This document shows, in pieces, positions 35,641 to 47,245 of a stretch of 64,000 bases of DNA. The stretch lies in contig OX467091.1 of assembly GCA_950106755.1 (NCBI GenBank), positions 24,755,538 to 24,819,537 of the forward strand. Reading direction: 5' to 3'. The notes under the pieces were generated by a model that worked only from the letters and a program-made list of their open reading frames with translations, was not told the DNA's origin and searched no databases. Numbering within the stretch: the stretch's first letter is position 1; each line of letters begins with the position of its first letter. Source of the DNA: Climacium dendroides. Its lineage: Eukaryota > Streptophyta > Bryopsida > Hypnales > Climaciaceae. Made by a program: the position numbers and the translations under genes.

Positions 35641-37529
35641 AGTTCCGTATCCTTAAAGCCTTAGGGAGAGGACCTCATATGCAGATAGAGATACAGAAAT
35701 TTCACCGCACCAACCTTTATCCAAAACCTGTATCTCTAAAATATATAGATTTCTATAAAACTCTTCTCCAGTTCTGTATCCAAAGGCTCATATGGAGAAC
35801 TTGCGAGGTCTCATCCCTATTTGATGTCCCAAGCTCGGTAAACAGATAGAGAAACGGAAGAGCTGGTGGGGATGCTCTTAATGGGTGGCTCCACCTTAGA
35901 TTGGCTTTGTGTGGGTACGTCTGGGCACCCATGATCTGTACACCTGGCCTGAGTCTTGCATGAAATTTTTAGCCATGTGGCAGTCTTTGCATTATCCTTT
36001 TCTGTTCTGTGAGATTGCATTTGTAAAAAGTCTGAACTTATTATGAGTTGGACGAGAAAGTGCTCTCCATTCCAGAATAACTTATATTACTGACTGCTCC
36101 AAGTTCCTCAACTGGCTGAACTTCGAGTGCAATTCGTCCTGCTCTAAGTTACTTGAGAGTTTCCTAGCAATCCTAGCATTACATTTCATTGTACAGTTCA
36201 TTGTGCGTTGACGGAGGATGCGACAGTAGCATGCTCGAGTGAACAGAAACATACCTTCATTTCTGTTTTGAAACTGCACTTACGTCAGTCAGTCGACAGC
36301 ACCGTGAACCATGTGACGTCACTGCAGACACTAAAGGTTGGTTCACACTGGGTTTTCAGCTAAAATCGAATTGAGTATAAAATCGAATTGAGTAGGTAAC
36401 ATGCGGATTGTTTGGTAAAATTGAATGTAGATTAAAGGTATGTTTGTACTTGGTGTTAGAGGTGTTGTTTGGAATGTGAATCTGGTCCAAAAGTAGGTCT
36501 TAATTCATTCCTAAGACCCTCAGTAACACCTTCTCAAAACAAGTACCCTCCATATGATACCTTCTCAAATTTGAAGGGACTAAAAAAGTTGGTAAATCAA
36601 GTTAAATTTCATCTCCAAATATCCGTTTGATATTTCAAGCCTTCAATCAAAAATTATGGACACATTTCAAAGAGGGGTTGAAAGGGATATTTTTTTTTAC
36701 ATTTTTAAACATCCTCTCTGAATTTTGTCCATAACTTTTGATTGAAGACTTGAAATATCAAAATATATAAGTCCATAGCCACAATCTTTTACACCTTGTA
36801 TTGAAACTTACTTTAATTCCCTGTACATGTTTTTCGTGGATGATACGTGCATAGAGGTAAAGGCAGCGTCTTTGTAGTCTACTGAATGTTATGGCCTCGT
36901 TTCAGACTTGCTGCAATGATGAACAAAGTGTTTTTGGAAGCGAGTTGTTTTTCTTAGTGCCACAATGTTCACACATTTTGTCATCCATCGTGAGTGGCAG
37001 ATACCAATTGGTAAGAGGGCCGAGCACACCACTATCTCATGTGGACTTTTAAATTTCTCAATTGACAGTTGGGTTCAAGCTTTTTGTTGCGGTCCCCTAG
37101 CTAGCTTCTTCCTGGTCGCGCCATGTCCGTTTGTGTTCAGGCGGGTCGTGAGAAGACGGTCGGCTTCTTCCTTTCGTCGCTCAGTGGAGAGGAATCGGTA
37201 AGTTCATCTTGCTCCATCTTGCTGTGGGATTCGACGGCCAAGGAAGGTGTTCCCTGCCTGTGGAAGTGGACATTTGCGAGCTCTGCTTCCCGAATTTGAA
37301 GTGATTAATCTGTGATTGTTGAAAGCACATTGTGACTGTGTAAGTGCTTTGTGCATGCTGCGAGGTATGAGGGAAAACTCAGTCTTCTGGAACCGCTTCT
37401 GTTGCGAGGAATGGCGGTGTAGCCTGTGGGTGTGGCGTCCTCAGCAATAGCCAATTTTTGTTCCGCTTGCTTGAGTGGGTTCCACGATTCTTACGGCACC
37501 GTTCTTTCGTATTGCCTGTGAGAAGTGGC
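35641..37529. other. Gene-poor stretch with an orphan exon-like segment
   Basis: AT-rich to about 36.8 kb. At 36965-37198 a GC-richer open segment ends at a textbook donor, AATCG|GTAAGT. No protein family is recognisable in it and no downstream exon is found before the inverted-repeat element at 37.53 kb. It may be the first exon or 5' UTR of a lost gene. Confidence 0.35.
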
Positions 37530-38325
37530 CACTACAAAGGAGCGCACGTAACTTCCCAATATCTTCATTTCTACACAAAATAGTGAAATTAGGTTGCCTT
37601 AACAATTAGGTTGTCTTACTCAGGAAAGTTACCTCATGACTCACCACTTGTTCAGATGAAGGCACAAGCAATTCTCTAAACAAGAGCCCTGAACCAATGC
37701 ACCAACCCATGTAGCGCACATGGTTCCTACATTGTTGCATCCTTTTATAATAATTGTACATACATTAGAGAAAATCTGGACTCTATAGAAGGCCACTAAG
37801 AAGTATTGAATAGAACCCCAACATTACATTTATTTCGTCTGAATAGAACCCCAACATTACATTTATTTTTTCGTTTCTTAAACTATTCCCCTATTTCTGC
37901 TCATAAATGGCAAGTGGTGTGATAAGTGCATTTGAATAGAGGAATGCAATACAATTGGGCATGATAAGTGCATTTGGACAGAGGAATGCAATACAATTGG
38001 GCAGTTTCATTAGAATATTCCCCAAGTGCTTTCTTCTGACAATTATGAAATAAGAAACAAACATATACTCCTTGTCAATTCCAATATTCATACAATGACT
38101 CTTGTTTTCTGTCAGATCTTCTATACTTTTTGTAGCTTGGTAGAGGCTCTGGAATTAGATTGGCTTGTCAACCCTTAGTGGCCTTCTGGAGAGTCTAGAT
38201 TTTCTCTAATGTTTATATAGTGTAGAATGTTGAGAAATTAGTATGGGGCAACCTAATTTTACTATTTTGTATAGATGATTTCACATTTATGTAACTGCGG
38301 TTCTGTAATGAATTCCTATAACAAC
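37530..38325. mobile_element. Inverted-repeat (foldback) element with internal tandem duplications
   Basis: The left side reads ACACAAAATAGTGAAATTAGG at about 37575, and ATTAGAGAAAATCTGGACTC with GAAGGCCACTAAG at 37762-37800. The right side carries their inverse: CTTAGTGGCCTTCTGG and AGATTTTCTCTAATG near 38175-38215, then CCTAATTTTACTATTTTGTA near 38262. Outer similarity reaches about 37535 and 38315. Between the arms are two tandem duplications: a GAATAGAACCCCAACATTAC unit at 37809-37868, and a GATAAGTGCATTTG..GAGGAATGCAATACAATTGG unit at 37920-38002. No transposase is present. Confidence 0.65.
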
Positions 38326-39425
38326 TCCCATACTACATTTGAAAGCAAAAATGGCTCTTGATCCTTAAAGGATGAGCTGGTCATTGTGGAAATTATATGT
38401 TTGGGTATCGTGTGAATTGTTGACTCAAAAAAATGAAAAATCACTTATTGGAAGACAAACTATTGTAGAAGACCTTCTTTTTTTACACAAAATTTGGAGG
38501 ATGAATAGTTGCATTTCTATCCTACATTGAGAGATTCTTTGTCATTCATCGACCAAAAAATGTCCTTTGCATTGTATATAGGTTAAATTACACACCACGT
38601 TGGTTTGGATCCTAACACACACACACCAAGCATGAATAGCCTGGAAATATAACTTCAATAATCCCGCTTATACTATGTGCCTATAACATCAAATATCCAG
38701 TGCAAACGCACCTTCAGTGTTTGATGAATGATAAAGAATCTTTTATGTAAGACTAAAATTGTACAAAATTTCATCTTTGGAATTTTGTGGGAAAAATTGA
38801 GGTTTTGTATAGTAGTCTTGCATGACCTCCAATGAGTGCTCTTTGGCTTTTTTAAGCAAATGATTTATACAGTATCTAAAAGGATGATTTCGAGGATGAT
38901 TTCGAGGATGATTTCCATAGTAATTAGCCTACATTCTAGGGTTAAAAAAAAAATTTAAGAATTTCTTATTTTGATGTCAAAATAAGGAATTCAACATAGT
39001 TGAAGGCATTTCTTTCAAAATGAAACATTTTTTTTTAGAATTAGCAATTGAAATCATGAATTTTCAAAAAAAAAAATTGAATTTTTTGAATAAGACATGT
39101 AATTACTAGGAATTTCAAAAGTGGAAGCTTCTTGAAGACCTTTGAAGTTGTCAAATAGCTTGGTCAAAAACCAAAATCTAAATAATCAATACTCTACTAA
39201 TTACAATTAGGTAAGGGAATGGTTTAAATGGCACTTTTGGGGATACTTTCAATGGAACTCTACTACTTGCTAAGAATGGGTACAAGGATGGTTTGGGGTG
39301 TTTTCACCTTATACCATAGCATGACATCATATGTTTGTTTTTTTGCTTGTGTGTGGTCACCAGTCTTTTCTAGTTTCTTTGATTGTTGATAGATTTTCAT
39401 TGTTTCATGACAATAAAAAGTTATA
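38326..39425. other. AT-rich gene-free stretch
   Basis: Nothing coding is seen. It has poly-A/T runs and the small 12-base repeat listed separately. Confidence 0.6.
38881..38916. repeat. 12-base tandem repeat, three copies
   Basis: AGGATGATTTCG three times, the last ending in C. Confidence 0.9.
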
Positions 39426-40652
39426 CTCCCTTTGTTCCATTTTACTAGTTTTTTTTGTTGTAGTATTAAAAATATTAAAGATTCAACAATGATTTTCTAA
39501 TGCATGTTACAACCGAGTGATTCTATTGTGAATATTTAATGTGTCTTTCTAATTGCAAAACAATTGGACATAGCTATTAATTGCAATCAAAGAAAGATTA
39601 GAAAATACACTATAAGAAAACCACATTTTTGCCTATGTTCAATGAAGGAATTCGTTCATTCTACCATCAAAAAGTCTCTTGGTGGTAGATGGTAAGTTTT
39701 TTTTTATTCTTGTTGAATTCAACAAATTTTTTTGTTTTTGTTTTAATTTATTTTAAATGATTATTTTTTTGTTGCCTTTGCATAATGGATATGGTATGCA
39801 TTAATTAATGTTTAAAAAAACATCTAGATGTTTAAATTGATGTCTCAAAAAGCAATATTCAAATTTTAAAATGGCATGAAAGTGTGTTGATTAGACATGC
39901 CATGTTACTTTTGTTGGCTACTATGTCACTTTTCCTGCCGCCACATCAAATGCCATGTGAAGTGCATTGTCATAGATAGACGAGATGAAAAATTCCCATA
40001 GAACTTTCTTTGCTTGCGTGATACTTAAGTGGCATCCATGTGTTGGATCGTGGGGAGCTTGGAAGACCATATTTTTTGTCATGTTAGAGGTAAAACAAGG
40101 TGTGTTTCTATAGATTTGGGCATGTTTTTGGCCTGTCAATCATAATGAATTTTAGGTGACATCTAATTATGCGGATCCCTTCCATATCAAATCGAGTGTC
40201 AAATTGAACACAAGAAACTATTTTCGTGGATATAAAAAAAAACTTCGATTTCTTATAGCAATAGGAAGTTGCAATAGATACAAAGTGCCACGTATAAACA
40301 AAGATAGACTTTATAGAGAAAGAAGGCTTCCTATGCAATTACCTTGCCCTCTCCATGTGCTAAAAGCTACACAAGACTGATGATTTGGAATTCAATAGAT
40401 TTAATAAAAATTTCAATGTCTTTTAGTCTTTGACCTTGTTCACTTCAAATTGCTATTAAAAATTAGATTTTTAAAATTTTTTAAATCTATAAAATGGATA
40501 AAAAAACTAAACTTCTTTTGCTTCATTCTAGTAGTTGATGGCAAAAAACAAAGAAATCATTTTCAAACCTAAAATCAGGTTTGAAGTAAAAGAAACTGAA
40601 CTAATTTCGAAAAAACTAAAGAGACTACTGTAGTAAAATGGGAAGGAGGGAG
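39426..40652. mobile_element. Stowaway-like MITE split by a CACTA-like element
   Basis: The left end CTCCCTTTGTTCCATTTTAC and the right end GTAAAATGGGAAGGAGGGAG are inverted repeats of each other, each flanked by TA (39424-39425 and 40653-40654). TA duplication with a CTCCCT terminus is the Stowaway (Tc1/mariner) pattern. Removing the nested 653-base element and its 3-base duplication leaves about 571 bases with no open transposase. Confidence 0.75.
39608..40260. mobile_element. CACTA-like non-autonomous element nested in the MITE
   Basis: It starts with CACTATAAGAAAA, identical to the terminus at 12894. It ends near 40260 with TTTCTTATAGCA, a slightly decayed inverse of the same terminus. 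The flanks are ATA on both sides (39605-39607 and 40261-40263), a 3-bp target duplication. At 653 bases it is close to the 629-base element at 12.9 kb, but the interiors look different. Confidence 0.6.
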
Positions 40653-40654
40653 TA

Positions 40655-42159
40655 TGTAAATTGAAATTTTTAAAAAGGTTTTCATTCTTGAAAATATCAT
40701 AAATTAGAAAAATAAGCTATGAAACATTCCTTATAGAGTTTTCAACATTAAATTTGTGAAAATTGAATGCAATGAAGTGCCAAGGGCAATAAAAAATTAT
40801 TTGAAAACTTTTATAACTAAATGTTTTGACATTCTTTCTAGAATATCACCACCTTAAGAGAATTTTAGGATTGAAAAATATATAGCATCTCAAATCAATC
40901 TAGAATATATGGATCATATCTTAATTCCATGACTATTTCAGAGCACTAAAAGACATCTCATGAAGGATTCACATACCAAACTTTACCCATAAATAAATGC
41001 CCCAAACACCAAATTCTATTGTCAACAAAAATTTGAAGTTTAATAAAACCTTACCAAGTTACCATTTTTAGTAGTTCATATTCTTGAAAAATTCTTTTAT
41101 GAAGTCTAGTTTTAGCATGAGAGATCCAATTTTGAAATTGAATGATTATGATTTTTTAATTCAAGATTTTATACAAGGGGGTCTATTGCAAATCTTGATG
41201 TTTTAGTGTCAAGGGCTTTTGGAAATGAGCCTCAATTACACTAAATCTTGAAGAAAAAACCACATTAAAAATTCATTCAAATTTTTTTTTGTAGAATAGA
41301 TTTTGTGAAGTTGTAAATTGAAAGGAGTTATTCATGTTATGCCCTTTAAACTCATATTTTATTGGTGACCTCAATTTCAAATTTTGACATATGAAATCAA
41401 AGAAGATTGAAAGATTTAAATTCACTTGCATAGATTTAATACCCTCATGATCAAACATTATAATCTTTCAATCCATTTTTGGACAATCTTTGTATACTCC
41501 AATTTATCCTATTAGTGCATTTATTAGTACATGATGGAGATTTATCAAAGTCACACTATTTTCAATTAGTGCATGCCCAAATATTACCGTATTGTATTTA
41601 ATTTCCACAGTTTTTTTTGTAGTGACATTAATTCTGTGCCTTCACTAGTTATGTGCCCTCACTAATTAAAAGGACATATCCACAACCTACCAACCGCAAA
41701 TAAGGAGCTGTAAACAAAGAGCATCAACAGAAAGGAATCAAGCTCACTCTAGAGCACGGGTGAACCAAACTAATGTCATCACTTCCTGCAAGATAAGAGC
41801 AGCACAGATTACACAACCAAGTGTCCATCCAGACAAACTACAGGCATTGTTATCAACGTTCCAAGGTACAGAAGAACTTAACACCAAGAAAATGCTCCCG
41901 CAAAAGAGCTTGAAATGAGCATCGGTTGTTAGATGCAAAGTATGCAGACTCTGAAGAAAGGCTACAGAATGAAGCAACTCACTGAGGCAATTTTTATATA
42001 CCGGTCATCTGTAATGACATGATGTACACAATCTCACAGATCTTACAAAGCAGCTAAACCACTATTGTCTTGGCTGCTGAGTTTGAGAAATCTTGGGGTT
42101 GATTATAACAACACCATGATTCCTCTTCGCTAAGCAGGGTTGTTAAAACAGCACATCAT
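40655..42159. other. 3' flank of the glyoxalase gene, AT-rich
   Basis: AT-rich to 41.65 kb with no gene motif. The last 450 bases are of more even composition and probably include the 3' UTR of the minus-strand glyoxalase gene. Confidence 0.5.
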
Positions 42160-45100
42160 TTATTCCAGCTCCTTAGCGAAGTCAAGATTGTCGACGAAAA
42201 CCTGAAAAAGCCAATCCCAGGTCAAAAACTGACATTTAGGAGTCCAAAACATTCTCAAGCAGTAGTGGCTTCAGGAGCTCTCACTTGTTCAAATTGAGCT
42301 CAGCTTTTCAAAACCAGGTGCCAGAGATTCCTTTTCATGTTTTAGGGAGTCTTTTCCTGCCAATTTGGAGGGTACTCAGCACCGGTTCTCTACAAAATAT
42401 AACTACAAAAACAAGAAAATTTAACAACAAATTCAATATTTCTGAGGTTGAATAGACCGAGGATAGAGGCTGTCACGTACTGATTTCCAGCCATCAGGAT
42501 CTAGGACAGCTGTGATTTTGGTGTTGAGGCCGGGAAGAGGGCCGGGCTCACGAACAATTTTCCCTCCGAAAGTACTAATGGCCTCTGCAGTCTTGTACAC
42601 ATCATCCGTACCTATAGCAATCTAGAATCACAAAGAATGTGCTTCACGTAAGAATATTATAAGGTTTTCTCCCTCCAGGTCCTCTAAGAATAGACTAGCT
42701 GCAATTTTACAAGCCTTGACAACAGAACTGACAAATAGTGAGGCGATGTCAATGGATTATACCTGACCATAGCCATTTCCCTTAGTGTATTCTGTAATAC
42801 CGTAGTTATATGTTAACTCCAAGACAGTGGTCTTCATTTCATCATCACCGTAGCCCAACATTGCAAGTGTGTACTGTGACAAGGACCAGTCCAGAAACAT
42901 CAGAAAAAGAGGATGAAATCGACACTCAAAGAACACAACAAGATGTAGCAAAGACTTGAAAGATTGTACAGTACAAGCAGAGTCCTCTGTAATATAGGAT
43001 GTCGTCTTTTACCTTCTGACTGGGAACATCCCTTCTGCGCAATTCCTTCATCCCGAAGGCCTAGACAGATTGAGAACCCAACCTTATAAGTACGCAAAAA
43101 GAGTCAACAGCAGAAAACAACTAATATTTCGAGATAAAACCCTCGAAAGTAAGCAAACAGTTGGTCAGTGAAATATACATCACTAGTGCAAAATTCCCCC
43201 CAAAGTATACAAGACACATTCAACTATGCGAATTGTAACATAAGCCACTTAAGTCAATTGTAACATAAATCTTGCCAATTGTTATGCATTTCTAACAGAA
43301 ACCCTGCCAATTGTAATGAGGTTAAGTTTCTAGAATATCACCTTCTCATAGAACTGAACTGCTCGATCAAGATCTCCAACACGAAGCATGACCTGGCAAA
43401 AAGGCTCAGGTGTTGCGGGCCTCTGAATAAGTTCAAACTTGTAACCATCAGGGTCTTCAACAAAAGCGATAATTGACTTCCCTCCTTTTACAGGTCCAGG
43501 TTCTCTTGCGACCGTTCCACCCTTTGCCTTGACAAGGTCAACCACCTTCTGAACCTGCAATATTATTAAGGAACTTTATAATCAGAGCCCAACAAGAGGA
43601 GAATTTCATCTAAATGAGCAGAAATGAACATCACCTCCACGCAAAGATAGCATGCAAAAAGTAGGAGATTCACTTCTTAACTAAGTTAATATTCAATTAT
43701 GATAACTTTCGAAACGTATTTCCATCATTCAGAAATGCAGGCAACGATTTCTTCTTTCTATTTTGTTGCCTTCCTAGAAGCTTACTACATGATTTAGTTC
43801 AACATGGAAGCAGCCATTATTGGCCATTTGAGCACTTAGGGTTAAAGTTATAGGATTCACTTCTACATATGAATTACCTACTTTTATAAATTCAACCATA
43901 TCATGCTTGCAGCGATAACCCAACGCTCAAGTAAACAAAGCTATTTTAACCAAGATAATCAAGACCATTCATAAAATATAAAAGGTTCGACTTACATCCT
44001 CAACGGCAATGCCAAAGTGGCCAAACCCTGTGCCAATATCATACTTATCCACTCCATAATCTGTTCAAATTGAAAGGAGATCCGGTTAGAGACGATCGTT
44101 GATGTGAAACCAAGGGCACCAGTAGTAAAGTGACAGCAAACTGCAAAACACATCAAAGCAGGGCCTATAGGGCATTTTCAAGATTCAAACCAACATCCAC
44201 TACAGTAGTTGAATCAATATAATAGAGAAACCCCAAATGGAGGTATTCAAGAAAAGCCTCACTGAATTAGACCTTCCAAATTGTAGTGTCATTTTACGGC
44301 AGGTTGTAATCTAAAAATTGCCAACTGTAATGCGACTAAGAATTTTAGAATACCTCTGCCAGTGGATTATCTAGGGGTGGTTTGATGACACTTTGAGAAT
44401 TTCATAAAATTGGCCACTTCCACAAATCTTACCGAAAAGGAGTGCAATTTTATATATAAAAAGTTTGTCAGAAACTACAGTATGCTATATCCTAAATACC
44501 ACACATCAGATGGAATGATTACGCACTGTATGTTAACTCCACCACAAAATTGCTGTCTTCAGGGCCGTATCCCAGGAATGCGTTTGTGTACTTCTCTTCA
44601 GTAATGTCCCTTTTCCTCAGAAGCTTCATCCCCAAGCACTCAGTGTAAAACCTGTACATACATTGAGCACAGCAAATGAAAAGAATGCCACACTTCGAGT
44701 AATTCGAACAGAAGCAATGCTAAAAATACCAACATTTGAAACGCTCAATTCAAGAGAGAAGGTGAAAAAAAGCGCACTGTACTTGATGGTTTTGTCAAGA
44801 TCGCCAACCCGATACACAACATGAAGCAAGCGACGATTATCCTTCTTGGCGAATTCCAAAGCGCCATTCTCCCCAGATGAAGCAGCTCTTGCAATATTGC
44901 CTAATCCTCTAGCTTGTAACACTTCAGTTAAACCGGAAAAACCTGATATTTGCCTACCTGCAGAAAACTCATGACGATCAACATCAGTACAATGTGTGGA
45001 TTCAGCTTGCGATTGAAATGCAAAAGAAATCATGCAGTTTTCACCAACTCAAGATACTTCCCCCCCAAAGTTTGAAACAAGATTATTGCCCCGTTCATAG

Positions 45101-46626
45101 CACTAAGGAGCTGAAAATATATCAGTACCCTAAACTCCTAACCATACAATGCGCAAGGTTAAACGATAGGAAAATATCTAGTTGTTCCGGAACTGGATCT
45201 ACCCAGTCCTAAGAAAATTGAGCTCATTAACACTCATTAGGTAGCGTAATTAACGAAAGAATTATAAGCTCAGACCAGACAAAAGGTCCACGGGCAAACA
45301 AGAGAATGATGCGCCAGCCAAGGCCAGCAGATTTATCAGCCTCCTTTGCACGGGATTCACTGGTGTCTGACTTGACGACGCTTGTATTAGCCCAGTCCGC
45401 CCATACTTCAATTGGTCTCTATTTCCACCATCTACAATCTCCAACCCAAGTCCCCCGCTTCAATTCTGGGTTACAAAAAGAAAATACACGGGCAAATGCA
45501 GGATCATTGTCATGAACTTCACAAATAGACTACCATCTTTAGCCTAAGATACATAAAAAACAATACACAGATTGACTACAGAAATACGAACATTAATAGA
45601 CCACAGCATTTGAATCTGCAGAACCCTTGGCAGACCCTGTTCACCTAAATATGTGAAGTAGATTTACGAGTGCTGCAGAGAGGACACTCGTGAATAAATG
45701 GATAATTTCATATACACGCTAAAACCGTTCGGGACCTGATTGACTGATACCTGTTACCAACAGCAACTCATCTCTTCTAATGTGGTTGGATTTATAACAA
45801 GTTGGGTGTAAGCATGAATTGGCTAAATTTCTATGGACACTCATCTTGAATGGAAATGCGGTTGACTTCCGTCGCTTCCAGTGGTCACAACCTTCCATTC
45901 TAAAATCGCGTAGGAAATCTAAACATTCAGTGATAAAATGTTTGATCTCACGAGAGTTTGACTATTGTTCTGAAAGATCTCTCCAGTAAGCTCGATTGAA
46001 TGATATCCCAAAGAAAGCACTCTCCTACATAAAGGCTCGAATGCTTGAAGTGACGTATAGAATATCCTCTAACTTCTGATTTCTACACGTAACATTACCA
46101 TTAGATTAGCTACTGGAGAAAGAATTGAAGTGCACAAGCGGAAGAAGTTTCAAATACTACTCATAGCTCTCCTCCCAATACAACAATGTGCACTCCAATG
46201 TATGTAATTGCAAACACTCATTCACAGTACGAAACGAGCGATGAGACTTGGAAACAAACAGCATTTGCTCTCGACAGCCATCAAGCTCCCTCCAAATCCT
46301 CAATTGAAGAACCAAGCCAAAATACAGCCAAGAAAAAGAAGAACAGAAAGAACTCTAAACTCAAAACTCCACAAAATCCCAAACAAGCGAGATTAATTCA
46401 CAGCATTCACACCATAGCCCGTCAATCACAGAGTCCCAAGCAAGGACGCAGACTCACAAGTGAGAGGAAGCGCGCAGCCGAGGAGCGACGACGAAGGCAA
46501 GTGAGCTCCAAGACTTGCTGCAACACTACCCTGGCTAAGTGCAGCACGAGAAACAGAAGGGGACGCAGCAGGGGAAGGGACACTAATTAGGGTTTTCGCC
46601 ATAGCTACCGCCATCGTCATGGCCAT
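42160..46626 (-). CDS. GLYI: Lactoylglutathione lyase (glyoxalase I), plastid, two-domain
   Basis: Nine exons read from splice consensus, all in phase: 46626-46458, 44957-44783, 44651-44527, 44060-43996, 43554-43342, 43060-43013, 42873-42763, 42621-42481, 42201-42160 (362 residues). The enzyme isomerises the methylglyoxal-glutathione hemithioacetal to S-lactoylglutathione, detoxifying methylglyoxal. Residues 1 to about 85 are Ser/Ala-rich without acidic residues early on, as in a chloroplast transit peptide. Domain 1 (about 98-225) carries all four metal ligands: His102 (LLHVVYRV), Glu153 (VVELTYNYG), His171 (GHFGIAV) and Glu219 (YKFELIQ). Domain 2 (about 232-350) keeps the fold but has [22 protein letters not shown] and no last Glu, so it is probably not catalytic. 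The C-terminus [13 protein letters not shown] is typical of the plant family. An in-frame Met 34 codons upstream (46728) is possible. It lies head to head with the DUF4079 gene. Confidence 0.95.
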
Positions 46627-47245
46627 ATCAAATCCAACCAATCCCAGCCAAACCCCACACTCCTCTTGCACAAAACCACAAGAACGAAGCAAAGAGACGC
46701 GCTTCTCACTTCGGAAAACAAATTGCACAAGTCAGACGTCCGCAATTAGTGTGGGTTGTGTCCTTCGCATTTGCCACCTCGACCTCTTCACGATAAGCGG
46801 ATAAGGCTCCGATCGACCTTGTTCGAAATTTCGGAACGACGACATTCGTCCACAGTCAAAAGCTTCGTTGTGAATAATGCATGTTAAGATTCATGTTCAG
46901 TTTTGTGCAGCATGTAATCCACGCCAAGTCAGTCGATCCCCACCACCTGTTTCCGTCCCTCATCCATTCGCAACTGACTGAACCCGTTTCCTTCCTTTGC
47001 CTTTTTCTCCCTTTTCCAGGGATTCTCTTGTGCTCTGCACACAAGAGCACACACCCCTTACCTCGCTTTCAAGATTACGGGCATCCCTCTTGGCATCACT
47101 GTCACTTCTTCTTGTCACTCAATTTCGAGAGTGTGTTTTAATCTTTGTTTCCATTCAATAGCTCACATTGTGTGCGCTCAGTGTTGAGCTTAAGGGGGTA
47201 CAAGAACAAGAACAAGAACAAGAACAAGAACAAGTACAAGTAACA
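46627..47245. promoter_or_regulatory. Shared divergent promoter region
   Basis: Only 619 bases separate the start codons of the minus-strand glyoxalase gene and the plus-strand DUF4079 gene. Both 5' UTRs and both core promoters must lie here, so a bidirectional promoter is likely. No obvious TATA box was fixed for either side. Confidence 0.5.
47201..47240. repeat. (CAAGAA)n microsatellite in the 5' leader
   Basis: About six copies of ACAAGA just before the ATG at 47246, so probably inside the 5' UTR of the DUF4079 gene. Confidence 0.85.

Noticed and set aside
36965..37201. 78-codon frame ending at a consensus donor, considered as a gene
   Set aside because: No family similarity and no partner exons. 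Kept only as an orphan exon-like segment.
40156..40380. 74-codon Lys/Arg-rich frame
   Set aside because: It spans the right border of the nested CACTA-like element, so it cannot be an ancestral gene.
39421..40652. Initially read as a single element with CTCCCT ends
   Set aside because: An inner set of CACTATAAG ends with its own ATA duplication shows that it is two nested elements.
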